Source of the DNA: an uncultured Sphingomonadaceae bacterium
GTDB taxonomy: Bacteria > Pseudomonadota > Alphaproteobacteria > Sphingomonadales > Sphingomonadaceae
Direction of reading: 5' to 3'
DNA: 64,000 nucleotides
NCBI GenBank assembly: GCA_947503245.1
Contig: CANNCV010000002.1
Location: 682,001-746,000, forward strand
Part shown: positions 19,353 through 29,275 of the stretch, one piece after another
How the letters are laid out: every line of letters starts with the position of its first letter
How positions within the stretch are numbered: the first letter of the stretch is position 1
Translations under genes and position numbers: made by a program
Notes under the pieces: model-generated
Databases searched by the model: none
What the model was told of the DNA's origin: nothing
What the model saw: only the letters and a program-made list of their open reading frames with translations

Positions 19353-20458
19353 TGCATTATAGTGATAGTCATATTGATGATGAACATAAGGCGCATTTTA
19401 AGACGCTGCACACCATCCGCTTACCCAAAGCGCAATGGACCCTAATGGGCATGATTATCTTCGCGATGGTGGCATGCGGCATCTTTGTCTATGTCGTGCC
19501 TTGGGTGCAAACCGCTAGCGGCACCGGACAGGTCATCGCACTCAACCCGCAGGACCGCGTGCAGAATGTCACGGCCTTTGTCTCTGGGCGTATTGAACAA
19601 TGGTATGTGACCGATGGCCAACAGGTCAAAGAGGGCGACCCGATTGTTCTGTTGGCGGATAATGATCCCAATTTGCTGGAACGTCTGGCGGCCGAAAAGG
19701 CACAAATTCAAGCACAGATCAGCGCGGCACAAAGCGCCATGGCCATTGCTCAGCTTGATGTCAGCCGGAGCGAAACATTGTTTCGTGAAGGTTTAGGTTC
19801 GCGGCGGGATTATGAACAGTCGCGCATCCGCGTCGCGGAAATGCAGGCCCGTTTATCCGAAGCCCGCGCTTCGCTTAACCAGATTGAGGTTAATCTGAGC
19901 CGCCAGTCTGTCCAAACGGTAAGAGCGCCACGCGACGGTGTTATCCAACGTATTTCAGGCGGTGCCAAAGCGACTTTGGTGAGTCAGGGCCAAGTGGTTG
20001 CCACCTTTGCGCCAACAGAAGCAAAACGTGTGGTTGAAGTCTATATTGACGGCCGCGATGTTGCTTTGATCGAGCCAGGCAATCCAGTGAAGCTACAATT
20101 TGAAGGCTGGCCTGCCATCCAGTTTTCTGGCTGGCCCAGCATTGCCAAGGGCTTGTTCGATGGCAAGGTTCAGTCGGTTGATCTGGCAAGTTCTGCTAAC
20201 GGTCTTTTCCGCGTCATTGTCGAAGAAGATGCAAGCGTGGAAGGCTGGCCTAAAGAACCATTTGTCAGGCTTGGTGCCAATGCGCGTGGTTGGGTGCTGC
20301 TCAAAGAAGTGCCGGTTTATTATGAATTGTGGCGGCAGCTTAATGACTTCCCATTGCAAACCCCTGATCAGATTGAGGGTTCTTCGCGCAATAGCGGTGC
20401 ATCCAGAAATAGCTCTGGCTCAAGCTCGGGCAGCAGTACGTCATCAGGGTCGAATTGA
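19349..20458 (+). CDS. HlyD-family membrane fusion protein
   Basis: Periplasmic adaptor of 369 residues linking an inner-membrane transporter to a TolC-type channel. One N-terminal transmembrane helix (about 30-52) is followed by a lipoyl-like domain (SGRIEQWYVTDGQQVKEGDPI), an alpha-helical hairpin (about 105-190), the second lipoyl half and a beta barrel. The last ~25 residues are low-complexity Ser/Gly/Asn. It starts inside the ABC gene's stop codon and is followed three bases later by the TolC-like gene, so the three form one export complex. Confidence 0.9.
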   Translation: MMHYSDSHIDDEHKAHFKTLHTIRLPKAQWTLMGMIIFAMVACGIFVYVVPWVQTASGTGQVIALNPQDRVQNVTAFVSGRIEQWYVTDGQQVKEGDPIVLLADNDPNLLERLAAEKAQIQAQISAAQSAMAIAQLDVSRSETLFREGLGSRRDYEQSRIRVAEMQARLSEARASLNQIEVNLSRQSVQTVRAPRDGVIQRISGGAKATLVSQGQVVATFAPTEAKRVVEVYIDGRDVALIEPGNPVKLQFEGWPAIQFSGWPSIAKGLFDGKVQSVDLASSANGLFRVIVEEDASVEGWPKEPFVRLGANARGWVLLKEVPVYYELWRQLNDFPLQTPDQIEGSSRNSGASRNSSGSSSGSSTSSGSN

Positions 20459-20461
20459 GCC

Positions 20462-22051
20462 ATGTTGCGTGTTTTTCCCCTCTTGGTCGCCATGCTGATG
20501 GTCTTCATGGCTCCTGCCACGGCACAGCGTATTGAAAGGCTGCCCACCCCTGCTGTCAATAACAGCGCCGTTCCGCCGCCGGTTACGGCTGCGCCACGCG
20601 CTTATGATACTAGATCGCTGGAAACGCAGGATATTGTGCCAATACCCAGTAATGCACCAAGTGAAGCAATAGAGAAAACGGGAATTCTGTCTCTTGATGA
20701 CGTGCTGCGTTCATCCGCACGTTATGCACCCAAAATATTGGAAGCATTAAACAAAGCGCGTGCAGCTGGCGGTCGTGCGCTGAGTGCGGAAGGTGCGTTC
20801 GATCTGGTTTTTCAGGCCGAAACCTATTCCTATTTAAGCGGCTTTTATGACGGCCAATATCTGAACGTAGAAGCGATACAGCCGCTATCCAATAATGGCG
20901 GGCGGATTGAAGGCGGATACCGTGTCTCGCGCGGAGACTTTCCGGTTTATAATGATATTTTCTTCACCAACCAAGTCGGTGAATTAAAGGTCAAAGGCAT
21001 TTATGCGATTTTGCGCGACAAGAATATTGATGATCGCCGCTTTGGTATAGCCAACACCCGCTTGGGTCAGGATATTGCCGGTCTGGAAGCCATATTGGTC
21101 GCTATCGGTGTGCAGCAACGCGCTATTGAGGCCTATAACCAATGGGTCGGCAGTGGCCAGCAAGTGGTTATCTATCGCGAGTTGCTTGATCTGGCACAGG
21201 AACGTCAAGCCGGACTAAAGCGTCAGGTCCAATTGGGAGCGCAACCTGATATCATTCTGACAGAGAATGAGCAGAATATTTTGCGGCGTCAAAGCCTGTT
21301 GGTACGCGCTGAGACGGATCTGGCCCGCGCAAGCAATAGGCTGTCATTATTCTGGCGGGATGATAAAGGCCTACCATTACAACCATCACTGGCGCAGCTG
21401 CCAGAGCAACTGCCCGATATACGCAGTCAGAGCGCGATGGAAACGGCGGCCATTATGAACCGGCGGCCCGATCTGAAAATCATTGAGAATAATATTAATC
21501 AGGCGCGCCTAAAATTGCAGTTAGACGAGAATGAGCTGCTGCCCAAATTTGACGTTTTTGCGGAATTCTCAAACGATTTCGGCGCATTGGGCGAAGGGGG
21601 CAGCTCACGTGACGGTTTTGAAACCATTGTTGGGTTAAATTTTTCCATCCCTTTGCAACGCCGTGTCGCCAAAGGCCGCATTTCAGAAAGCGAGGCCAAA
21701 ATTGCAGGTCTGGCCCGCGCCCGGCAACAAGTGGAAGAAAGCGTCAACAACCTGGTCAATGACCTGGCGATTGCAGTGGATGCAGCAGAACGCTTAGCCG
21801 AAATCGCACGGCAAGAGGAAATACGTGCCAAAAAGCTGGCCGCAGGTGAACGCCGTCTTTTCCAGGTCGGTGCCAGTGACTTTTTTCTGGTCAATATCCG
21901 TGAGGAAGCCGCAGCCAATGCCGCTGTGCGCCGCTTACAGGCCCAATTTGAGGTGCAAAAACTGCACGCCGATCAATTGGCGGTTGCCGCTGATACTGAT
22001 GCTTTAGGGCTGGAAGCCATGGGCACGGGCACAATAACAATCGGCGAATAA
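20462..22051 (+). CDS. TolC-family outer membrane efflux protein
   Basis: Outer-membrane channel and periplasmic tunnel of 529 residues with a signal peptide (cut near ATAQR). The two OEP repeats are visible as long helical stretches with the typical NRRPDLKIIENNINQARLKL motif around residue 335. It is third in the ABC/HlyD/TolC operon. The exported substrate is not encoded next to it. Confidence 0.9.
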   Translation: MLRVFPLLVAMLMVFMAPATAQRIERLPTPAVNNSAVPPPVTAAPRAYDTRSLETQDIVPIPSNAPSEAIEKTGILSLDDVLRSSARYAPKILEALNKARAAGGRALSAEGAFDLVFQAETYSYLSGFYDGQYLNVEAIQPLSNNGGRIEGGYRVSRGDFPVYNDIFFTNQVGELKVKGIYAILRDKNIDDRRFGIANTRLGQDIAGLEAILVAIGVQQRAIEAYNQWVGSGQQVVIYRELLDLAQERQAGLKRQVQLGAQPDIILTENEQNILRRQSLLVRAETDLARASNRLSLFWRDDKGLPLQPSLAQLPEQLPDIRSQSAMETAAIMNRRPDLKIIENNINQARLKLQLDENELLPKFDVFAEFSNDFGALGEGGSSRDGFETIVGLNFSIPLQRRVAKGRISESEAKIAGLARARQQVEESVNNLVNDLAIAVDAAERLAEIARQEEIRAKKLAAGERRLFQVGASDFFLVNIREEAAANAAVRRLQAQFEVQKLHADQLAVAADTDALGLEAMGTGTITIGE

Positions 22052-22167
22052 TCGCCTCAGCCTATAACAGAGCGCAGCTAAGACGTGATGACAGCAAACA
22101 GGCTGTTGCCTTTACGCATGACTTGCTGGCATGAAAGCGCAAAGCAAAATATTTTTGAGAGGCTTTC

Positions 22168-24114
22168 ATGGCAGACACTGCGCATAACGAAGAACCGCTT
22201 ATCCCCGCGCCGATAGCGAAAAACACCCATTGTTCGCCAGATGATTATGATAGGCTCTACCAGCAATCTATAGAGGATAATGACGGTTTCTGGCTGGAAC
22301 AGGCCAAGCGCATTGACTGGATCACCCCGCCGCAAAAGGCCGGTATATGGAGCTATGACCCCGTCAATATCACATGGTTTGTCGATGGTGTTTTGAACAT
22401 CTGCCACAATGCGGTCGATCGCCATGTTGCGGCGGGGAAAGCGGATACGCAGGCCCTTATCTGGGAAGCTGATGAGCCAGGCGTTATCCGCACGCTCACC
22501 TATGGCGAATTGCACAAAGAGGTGCAGATATTTGCCAATGTGCTGAAAAAACTGGGTGTCAATAAGGGCGACCGCGTGACCATTTATATGCCGATGATCC
22601 TTGAAGGGGCGATCGCCATGCTGGCCTGTGCGCGTATTGGCGCAGTGCATTCGGTAGTGTTTGGCGGCTTTTCACCGGAAGCATTGGCAGGACGCATCAC
22701 CGATTGCGCCAGCAACTTTATCATCTGCGCCGATAGCGGCGTGCGCGGCGGCAAGCCAGTGCCGCTAAAGGCCAATGTTGATGCCGCGCTGGACCGCGTT
22801 GACCATGATTGCAGCGTGCTGATGGTCCGCCATACCGGCGAAGCAGTCACCATGGCCGATGGCCGTGATCATATCTATCAGCAAGTGGCAGCGACGGTTG
22901 AGAGTGATTGCCCATGCGAACCCATGGCAGCAGAAGACCCGCTGTTCATTCTCTATACCTCTGGCTCAACCGGCAAGCCAAAGGGCGTGCTGCACACAAA
23001 TGGCGGCTATGCTGTCTGGGCGGCAACAACTTTCCATTACACATTTGATTATCAGGATGGAGAGATATTCTGGTGCTCGGCCGATATTGGCTGGGTCACA
23101 GGCCATAGCTATATCGTTTATGGCCCGCTGCTCAACGGCGCGACTGAGATTATGTTTGAGGGTATTCCCAACTATCCTGATTTCAGCCGTTTTTGGGATA
23201 TGTGCGAACGGCATAAGGTCAATATCTTCTACACCGCGCCAACCGCAATCCGTGCCCTGATGCGGGAGGGTGATGCACCGGTTGAAAAGCATGACCTGTC
23301 CGCCATCCGACTGCTGGGCACGGTGGGCGAGCCGATTAATCCCGAGGCATGGCGCTGGTATCACCGTGTTGTCGGCAAAGAAAATGTGCCCATCATTGAT
23401 ACATGGTGGCAAACAGAAACCGGCGGCGTGATGATAACCACTCTACCCCATGCCCATGCCATGCGGCCGGGCAGTGCCGGCAAACCGTTTTTTGGCATCA
23501 AGCCGGAGCTGCTGGATAATGATGGCAACATCTTGCAAGGCGCGGCTGAGGGAAATCTGGCGATCGGTGGCAGTTGGCCAGGGCAAGCACGCACCGTTTA
23601 TGGTGACCATGCCCGTTTTGAACAAACCTATTTCAGCACCTATAAAGGCAAATATTTCACTGGCGATGGGTGTAAGCGCGATGGTGATGGCTATTACCGC
23701 ATCACGGGCCGTGTGGACGATGTTATCAATGTGTCCGGCCACCGCATGGGCACCGCCGAAGTTGAAAGCGCCTTAGTGCTCCATCCCAAAGTGGCAGAGG
23801 CCGCCGTTGTCGGTTATCCGCACGATATAAAAGGACAAGGCATTTACTGTTATGTCACGCTGAATGCCGGAACAGAGGCTGGCGACGCACTGACCGCCGA
23901 ATTGCGCGCGCATGTGCGCAAAGAGATCGGCCCGATTGCGACGCCTGATCATCTCCATTTCACCCCCGGCCTGCCCAAAACCCGCTCCGGCAAAATTATG
24001 CGGCGCATATTGCGCAAAATTGCCGAGAATGATTATGGTGCATTGGGCGACACATCCACATTGGCTGACCCCAATGTTGTCGATGCATTGGTGGAGGGGC
24101 GATTGAACAGATGA
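22168..24114 (+). CDS. acs: acetyl-CoA synthetase
   Basis: AMP-forming enzyme that activates acetate to acetyl-CoA through acetyl-adenylate. At 648 residues it has the expected length. The P-loop-like motif [12 protein letters not shown] is near residue 270, TWWQTETGG follows, and [10 protein letters not shown] near the C terminus carries the lysine that is acetylated in known Acs. GAGAGG precedes the ATG. The stop overlaps the next gene by ATGA, which ties acetate activation to two unknown exported proteins. Confidence 0.96.
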   Translation: MADTAHNEEPLIPAPIAKNTHCSPDDYDRLYQQSIEDNDGFWLEQAKRIDWITPPQKAGIWSYDPVNITWFVDGVLNICHNAVDRHVAAGKADTQALIWEADEPGVIRTLTYGELHKEVQIFANVLKKLGVNKGDRVTIYMPMILEGAIAMLACARIGAVHSVVFGGFSPEALAGRITDCASNFIICADSGVRGGKPVPLKANVDAALDRVDHDCSVLMVRHTGEAVTMADGRDHIYQQVAATVESDCPCEPMAAEDPLFILYTSGSTGKPKGVLHTNGGYAVWAATTFHYTFDYQDGEIFWCSADIGWVTGHSYIVYGPLLNGATEIMFEGIPNYPDFSRFWDMCERHKVNIFYTAPTAIRALMREGDAPVEKHDLSAIRLLGTVGEPINPEAWRWYHRVVGKENVPIIDTWWQTETGGVMITTLPHAHAMRPGSAGKPFFGIKPELLDNDGNILQGAAEGNLAIGGSWPGQARTVYGDHARFEQTYFSTYKGKYFTGDGCKRDGDGYYRITGRVDDVINVSGHRMGTAEVESALVLHPKVAEAAVVGYPHDIKGQGIYCYVTLNAGTEAGDALTAELRAHVRKEIGPIATPDHLHFTPGLPKTRSGKIMRRILRKIAENDYGALGDTSTLADPNVVDALVEGRLNR

Positions 24115-24686
24115 GAATTTTAGACACATATAAAGCGCATAAATTGGCCATAGGCTTTTCCATTGCGGCATCGCTGTCATTATCGCCCGCTTATGCGCAA
24201 GATTTACCAGATCCAGCAACAATAAGCGTACCCGACTTGTCATCCGCAAAAGATCCAAAAATCGCGAAGCAGGGCTGGAAATATTTTGTCTTTCACAAAG
24301 CCGGTGTCAGTTTCGAAGAGGCTTATGCAGATTTTGCTGAGTGCTACACATTCCTGCCAACCTTTTCAGGTGGCGGCGAACTGCCCAAATTTATTCCATG
24401 GGGCCAATCAGAGGACCCTGATACCCAGGAATTGGCCAGCAATGGCGGTAACTTTGGCGTAGTAGGCGTGGCGATTGGGGCGCTGATCGAAGGGCCATTG
24501 CGCCGCCGCGCCTATCAATCACGCATGCGCCGTTGCATGGAGCCACGCGGCTATGATCGCTATGGTCTGGATAAAGATATCTGGGAGCAAATTAGCGGCA
24601 GCTATTCGCTTGAATCCATCGCGATAAAGGCAAAAATTGCTAGCGGGCCCAAATTAGCGGACACACCATTGGAGACAAGCCGATGA
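24111..24686 (+). CDS. exported protein of unknown function, acs-linked
   Basis: 191 residues with a signal peptide (hydrophobic 12-28, cut near AYAQ). A mid-protein glycine-rich hydrophobic stretch ([18 protein letters not shown], about 118-135) is followed by a basic segment with cysteine ([21 protein letters not shown]), which looks like a short glycine-zipper-type segment. I do not recognise the family. It is translationally coupled to acs and to the next gene by four-base overlaps, so the three are co-expressed. Confidence 0.8.
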   Translation: MRILDTYKAHKLAIGFSIAASLSLSPAYAQDLPDPATISVPDLSSAKDPKIAKQGWKYFVFHKAGVSFEEAYADFAECYTFLPTFSGGGELPKFIPWGQSEDPDTQELASNGGNFGVVGVAIGALIEGPLRRRAYQSRMRRCMEPRGYDRYGLDKDIWEQISGSYSLESIAIKAKIASGPKLADTPLETSR

Positions 24687-25588
24687 TACGTTATGCGTTG
24701 ATCCTCATAGCTTTTATAACTTTGTCATCACCGCTTTTTGCGCAAGAGCGCCAAATGCGCCCTTTTAAGGAAGGGGAGGCAGTTTCGGTCGAAAGCGATA
24801 AGGCGTATATCCTGTTTCGTACCGTCCGCCCCAAAGGCACTGCGTCTATAGAGCCAGTGCTATTGCGTGTTCCTGATAAAGAGGAAGTGGCGCGCTATCT
24901 GGAAGCGAAGACAGCAGCCTTTGCTAAAGAGAAACCAAAGCTTATTGAAAAGCGCGAAGCATTGCTGGCGAAAAAGGAAAAAGCCGAAAGCAGAGGCAAG
25001 ACCTTTAAAAAGGAAATCCCACCAGAACCCAGCTTGGCTAATTTTGTGTTTAATTATGAAGGTATTGCCAATGTTGAGAATGTTGATGACAGCAAAGCCT
25101 TTGTAAAAGCCAAACCAGAAAGCACTTATCTCGTCGCGGTTAAGCCGGGTGATTATATCATCTACGCGGCCAGTTTTGGCAGTGGTATTTTAAAGCCATT
25201 TTTGCACACATGCTTTTCGCTTGGCACAGTTGGCTTCACGGTAAAGCCGGGCGAAATTACCGACCTTGGATATTGGTATGGCGATGGCGCAAAGCTCAAA
25301 TCGGACATTCCTGAATTGGCAGAAGAAACAGGCTTTGGACCAAGCAGCGACACTCCATTTGTGTTGGCAACAGGCACAGTGCGGCCAGCAAGAGCAGATA
25401 GCTCGCTGCCTTCCACCCTGACCGATCAGCCCATAGTAAAGGGCGAATATCGCGCGGTTGGGAAATTTTTTAATGCCGCCTGTGGCGGTATAAACCGCAT
25501 GCCGCCCGTACCGGGTATATTGGCCTATCAAGGGGGCAAGGTGGTGGACGGCAAAACAGGTGAAATTGTGGCCGATAACTATCCCTAA
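24683..25588 (+). CDS. exported protein of unknown function
   Basis: 301 residues with a signal peptide ending SSPLFAQE. A lysine/glutamate-rich helical segment (about 70-118) separates an N-terminal beta-rich part from a C-terminal part with the phrases VAVKPGDYIIYAASFG and FTVKPGEITDLG, which read like beta-sandwich repeats. I do not recognise a family. The start overlaps the previous stop (ATGA). Context gives no clear role beyond co-expression with acs. Confidence 0.8.
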   Translation: MIRYALILIAFITLSSPLFAQERQMRPFKEGEAVSVESDKAYILFRTVRPKGTASIEPVLLRVPDKEEVARYLEAKTAAFAKEKPKLIEKREALLAKKEKAESRGKTFKKEIPPEPSLANFVFNYEGIANVENVDDSKAFVKAKPESTYLVAVKPGDYIIYAASFGSGILKPFLHTCFSLGTVGFTVKPGEITDLGYWYGDGAKLKSDIPELAEETGFGPSSDTPFVLATGTVRPARADSSLPSTLTDQPIVKGEYRAVGKFFNAACGGINRMPPVPGILAYQGGKVVDGKTGEIVADNYP

Positions 25589-25643
25589 AACTATTAAACC
25601 CAGACATTAGGGCGCAATATTATGCTCGCGCATGCGTCATGAG

Positions 25644-26129
25644 TTAATCCCCCGTCACCCAATCGCCGCTCTTGCCGCCGCGTTTTTCTATGAGTTTTAT
25701 CGCGCTGATGGTCATGGCTTTGTCGACCGCTTTGACCATATCATAAACGGTCAAACAGGCCGCGCTTACCGCGGTGAGCGCTTCCATTTCGACACCCGTT
25801 TTGCCATCTGTCTGGGCCTCTGCCTGCACGCGCACCAGCCTTGCGGCTTCGTCACAGTCCAGCGCCACCCGCAATTTGGTGAGCGGCAAGGGATGGCATA
25901 GCGGGATAATCTCTGCCGTGCGTTTTGCGGCCATAATGCCGGCCAGTTCGGCAACGGCCAGCACATCGCCTTTCTTATTCTGGCCAGAGATGATCTGCGC
26001 CATTGCAGGGGCAGACATATGCACTTCACCGCTGGCCACGGCCACTCTGCGCGTCACGGCCTTATCGCCAACATCAACCATGACAGCGCGGCCCGTGCCA
26101 TCAATATGGGTGAGCTTATGATCGGTCAT
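25644..26129 (-). CDS. moaC: cyclic pyranopterin monophosphate synthase MoaC
   Basis: Acts with MoaA in the first step of molybdenum cofactor synthesis, making cPMP from the MoaA product. Conserved MoaC signatures are present: [15 protein letters not shown] at the start, IPLCHPLPL, and [18 protein letters not shown] with the active-site region. The start was set at the ATG about five bases after AAGGA; the frame is open further upstream but overlaps moaE. It is last in the leftward moa cluster. Confidence 0.95.
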   Translation of the reverse strand: MTDHKLTHIDGTGRAVMVDVGDKAVTRRVAVASGEVHMSAPAMAQIISGQNKKGDVLAVAELAGIMAAKRTAEIIPLCHPLPLTKLRVALDCDEAARLVRVQAEAQTDGKTGVEMEALTAVSAACLTVYDMVKAVDKAMTISAIKLIEKRGGKSGDWVTGD

Positions 26130-26622
26130 ATTCATCCTTATCGCCGCTTTGCCAGCGGGCCTTATCTGCATAATCCTGCGCGCGCGGTTCAATCCATATT
26201 GCCCCGCTCGCAGTCATTTCTTTCTTCCAAAAGGCCGCTTCGCTTTTCAGCCAGTCCATCAAAAAGTCAGTGGCCAAAAAGGCGGTGCGGCGATGCCTGG
26301 CGCTGGTGCCGACAAAGACAATCGGCTCAGCTGGCAATATCTCCCCCACGCGGTGGACGATATGCACATGCTGCAAATCCGGCCAGCGCTGCCGCGCCTG
26401 TGCCACGCCTTGCTTTATGCTGTCTTCGGTAAAGCCCGGATAATGTTGCAGCATCATGGCCTGCACCGCATCACTGGTCATGCTGTCCGGCCGAGCGATG
26501 CCAGTGAAGCAGGATAATGCGCCATCGCCCTTGGCCGCCAGACGCAGCGCCTTATGCTCCGCCTCTGGATCAAGGGGATCGGGCGCGCAGCGGATAACCA
26601 AAGAGGCAAGCATATCGGCCAT
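26116..26622 (-). CDS. moaE: molybdopterin synthase large subunit MoaE
   Basis: Catalytic subunit that, with thiocarboxylated MoaD, turns cPMP into molybdopterin. Motifs [10 protein letters not shown] and SEAAFWKKE, with the active-site lysines, are typical. The chosen ATG follows GGGTAAG; a GTG five codons upstream is possible. It overlaps the moaC start region and lies just after moaD. Confidence 0.93.
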   Translation of the reverse strand: MADMLASLVIRCAPDPLDPEAEHKALRLAAKGDGALSCFTGIARPDSMTSDAVQAMMLQHYPGFTEDSIKQGVAQARQRWPDLQHVHIVHRVGEILPAEPIVFVGTSARHRRTAFLATDFLMDWLKSEAAFWKKEMTASGAIWIEPRAQDYADKARWQSGDKDEYDRS

Positions 26623-26626
26623 AAAC

Positions 26627-26872
26627 TTACCCGCCACTCACCGGCGCTAGAAAGGCCAATATATCCTTATCTTTCAAAAATTGCTCCGGCGGACAGATAG
26701 TCTGATTAATCGCAATGCGGCTGCCCTTTTTCGCATATATCGCGGCAAAGGCGGCATTTTCATTGGCCAATATTGCCGCCACGTCTTTAGCGCTGATGCC
26801 ATCGGCAAAGTCGCGCGGCCCCTCTGCCAGAACATCGCCAAAGGCACCAAAAAACAAAAGCTGTATCTGCAT
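26627..26872 (-). CDS. moaD: molybdopterin synthase sulfur carrier subunit MoaD
   Basis: Small ubiquitin-fold sulfur carrier of about 81 residues. It ends in Gly-Gly (PVSGG), the tail that is adenylated and thiocarboxylated before sulfur transfer in MoaE. It starts at MQIQLLFFGAFGD, just after the moaA stop. Confidence 0.92.
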   Translation of the reverse strand: MQIQLLFFGAFGDVLAEGPRDFADGISAKDVAAILANENAAFAAIYAKKGSRIAINQTICPPEQFLKDKDILAFLAPVSGG

Positions 26873-26879
26873 TGCGTGA

Positions 26880-27941
26880 TCAACCACCGGTCGCAGACAT
26901 TGTGCGCGTCACGGCAGCGCTGCCTTCGGCAATGGCTGCAACAAAATCATGCGCCTGCGGTTTCTGGTGCATGGCGCTGGCCACCAAGGCGTCAAGAGCG
27001 CGTTCGCCATTGTCGGCAGCGCCGCCATTGGCGATATTGCGGCGCATCACCTTCGCGAAATCGAAAAATACATCATGGCCCAGACAGGGATATAGCCGCC
27101 CCGTAGCGGTGACGCGAACGCGGTTGCAACTGTCGCAGAAATTGCCCGTCATCGGCGCGATAAAGCCGATGCGCCCGCCGGTCTGTTCAACATCAATATA
27201 GCGCGATGGCCCCGATGTGACATGCTGTGAGGGGGTCAAGCGCCAATGCTGGGCCAAATCAGCCTCTACCTTGGTCAATGACAGAAATTCCAAATCCTTG
27301 CCATGCGCCATCGGCATGGATTCGATTAAGCTGATGTCCATGCCTTTGCCATGCGCCCATTGCGCCATGGCGATAATATCACTCAGGCTGGTGTCGGCCA
27401 TGGTGACCATATTGATTTTCACTTTCAGCCCGGCATCCAGTGCAGCATCAATGCCTGCCAGAACCACATCCAGCCGCCCCAATCGCGTGATGGCGGCAAA
27501 GCGGTCTGCATCCAGTGTATCGAGTGATATATTGATCCGCTCCACACCCAATCGCGCCAGATCATCTGCCTTACGCGTCAATTGGGTGCCATTGCTGGTC
27601 ATGGTGACCTCTTTCAGACCGCCCTCCCGCTTATAGCGCATCAACCGGTCGATCAGCTCCAGACAATCACCGCGCACCAATGGCTCCCCGCCCGTGATGC
27701 GGATATGTTCAACGCCGCGCTTTACAAAAGCGCCGGCCAGCATGTCCATCTCGTCCAGCGTCAGCAATTCCTTGCGCGGCTTAAACTGCATATCGCGCGG
27801 CATACAATAGGTGCAGCGCAGATCACACCGGTCGGTAACCGATAAGCGCAAATAGCGGATATGACGGCCGAAACCATCAACCATGGCTGGATTTTGAGGG
27901 GCAAATTGCGGTTTTGCGCTTGGGGGAAGGATGGTGTTCAT
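26880..27941 (-). CDS. moaA: GTP 3',8-cyclase MoaA (radical SAM)
   Basis: Radical SAM enzyme that rearranges GTP for molybdenum cofactor synthesis. The CxxxCxxC cluster motif is DRCDLRCTYC near residue 40, a second cluster is indicated by CDSCNRVR and the following YPCLG, and the C terminus ends Gly-Gly as in other MoaA. At about 353 residues it is slightly long at the N terminus. The ATG overlaps the TauE/SafE stop (ATGA); the longer open frame upstream is an artefact inside that gene. Confidence 0.96.
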   Translation of the reverse strand: MNTILPPSAKPQFAPQNPAMVDGFGRHIRYLRLSVTDRCDLRCTYCMPRDMQFKPRKELLTLDEMDMLAGAFVKRGVEHIRITGGEPLVRGDCLELIDRLMRYKREGGLKEVTMTSNGTQLTRKADDLARLGVERINISLDTLDADRFAAITRLGRLDVVLAGIDAALDAGLKVKINMVTMADTSLSDIIAMAQWAHGKGMDISLIESMPMAHGKDLEFLSLTKVEADLAQHWRLTPSQHVTSGPSRYIDVEQTGGRIGFIAPMTGNFCDSCNRVRVTATGRLYPCLGHDVFFDFAKVMRRNIANGGAADNGERALDALVASAMHQKPQAHDFVAAIAEGSAAVTRTMSATGG

Positions 27942-28699
27942 AACAATGTCATCGCGCGCCAAAATAGCCGGAGCGACACCAAAATGATAAGCAATGCTGT
28001 ACCACGACGCAACCAGTTTAACGGCAGCCGCAAAGCCCCCAACCATGAACCACATGCGCCGCCCAGCAATACAGCCAGTAATAACGGCCAATAGCTTAAC
28101 AGCGCTGCGCCATTATCACCGCTCAAATTCGTGAATTGCCCCGCCAAACCAGCAAGAGAGTTCAGCAATATGAACAGGCTGGCCGCACCAGCTATTGCCC
28201 GCGGCGGCCCCCAATGGATGAGATATAATATCGGCGCCAGAAAGATGCCGCCGCCTATGCCCGTAACACCCGCCAGAAAGCCAAGCCCGCCGCCAATGAC
28301 AAGGTTTAGGAGGATGCGTTTTTTAGCGGGCTGATTATCGATATTTTGATGGTCTTGCGATTGGAGCAGAATGAGTAATCCAGCAATGCCCAGTGCCCCC
28401 GCCAACAGCGCGGTAAAGGCCAACTCGCTAACCGGTAATTGCCCACCAAACCAGGCAGCGGGTATTGATAACAGAAAGAGCGGCCATATCCGCCGCCAGT
28501 CAATTGCTCCGGCGCGCGCGAAACGCCATGTTCCGCCAGCCACCACAATGATATTGCAGCATAATGAGATGATGGGCAGCAATTGGTAGTCTGTACCACT
28601 AATCGCCAGCAATGCCGTATAGGTAGAACCACCGCCAAAGCCGATAGCTGCATAGAGCAGCGCGGTTACGCCAAAAGCGGGGATGAGAAAGCTAGGCAT
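27938..28699 (-). CDS. TauE/SafE-family membrane protein (anion exporter type)
   Basis: Inner-membrane protein of 253 residues with about eight hydrophobic helices. Gly-rich motifs near the N terminus (AAIGFGGGSTYTALL) and in the middle (FLAGVTGIGGGIFLAP) are the paired TauE/SafE signatures. Family members move sulfite or sulfoacetate-type anions. Its ATGA coupling to moaA suggests a link to molybdoenzyme or sulfur-oxyanion use; the substrate is inferred only. Confidence 0.88.
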   Translation of the reverse strand: MPSFLIPAFGVTALLYAAIGFGGGSTYTALLAISGTDYQLLPIISLCCNIIVVAGGTWRFARAGAIDWRRIWPLFLLSIPAAWFGGQLPVSELAFTALLAGALGIAGLLILLQSQDHQNIDNQPAKKRILLNLVIGGGLGFLAGVTGIGGGIFLAPILYLIHWGPPRAIAGAASLFILLNSLAGLAGQFTNLSGDNGAALLSYWPLLLAVLLGGACGSWLGALRLPLNWLRRGTALLIILVSLRLFWRAMTLL

Positions 28700-28810
28700 T
28701 ATGGCAATTTTTCTGCGCTAGACTTGCCCGAATTGCAATAACCATGCGCGGCACAGAGCGGTTAAAACGGCAATGCAGCACAGCACAGCCGCAACCTTAT
28801 TATACGCGGT

Positions 28811-29023
28811 TTATTTATAATGCTCCCGCCGATCACCAAAGTCGCGCACTCTTTTGCGCCATGTGCGATAGCTTGACGGTTTAAGGTTTTCCCGCATCAG
28901 AACCTTCACATGCTTTTCCGATATGCCAAATTCGCGTTCTATATGCGCGAAACTGATATGGTCGCTCAGCGCCATTTCGATAATGGCGCTTTTATCAGCC
29001 TCTGACAGCGCTTTATCGGTCAT
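28811..29023 (-). CDS. TIGR03643 family small protein
   Basis: About 70 residues: an N-terminal HTH-like segment (EREFGISEKHVKVLMRENL) and a basic C terminus with SSYRTWRKRV, the hallmark of this uncharacterised family. The second ATG was chosen because GGCAGG precedes it; the frame extends four codons upstream. It ends near tRNA-Leu and seems a single-gene unit. Confidence 0.85.
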   Translation of the reverse strand: MTDKALSEADKSAIIEMALSDHISFAHIEREFGISEKHVKVLMRENLKPSSYRTWRKRVRDFGDRREHYK

Positions 29024-29046
29024 AAACCTGCCCATTATGAAAAAGA

Positions 29047-29134
29047 TGGTGCGGACGGCGGGACTCGAACCCGCACACCCAGTGATGGATAGCAGATTTT
29101 AAGTCTGCTGCGTCTACCATTTCGCCACGTCCGC
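29047..29134 (-). tRNA. tRNA-Leu (UAA)
   Basis: Cloverleaf on the minus strand. The acceptor GCGGACG pairs with the 3' CGTCCGC before A-CCA, the T arm contains GGTTCGAGTCC, and the anticodon stem GCAGA/TCTGC encloses TTAAAA with anticodon TAA. There is a long variable arm as expected for leucine. CCA is encoded. Confidence 0.96.
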
Positions 29135-29275
29135 ACTGCTTATATTGATCGCTCTGCTCTTAACGAACAGGCCATTCAACATCCATATCGGAATAGATTA
29201 TCCCGAATAGATTGTCATTGTATGAGATCAAGAAATTTATCAACCAATCCAGTTGAATAAGGAGGAAATATTTTC

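Noticed and set aside
26129..26192. Upstream extension of moaC
   Set aside because: The longer start lies within moaE and lacks a ribosome site; the ATG after AAGGA gives the usual MoaC N terminus.
27942..28091. N-terminal extension of MoaA
   Set aside because: It is the shadow of the TauE/SafE gene; the ATGA-coupled start fits the family.
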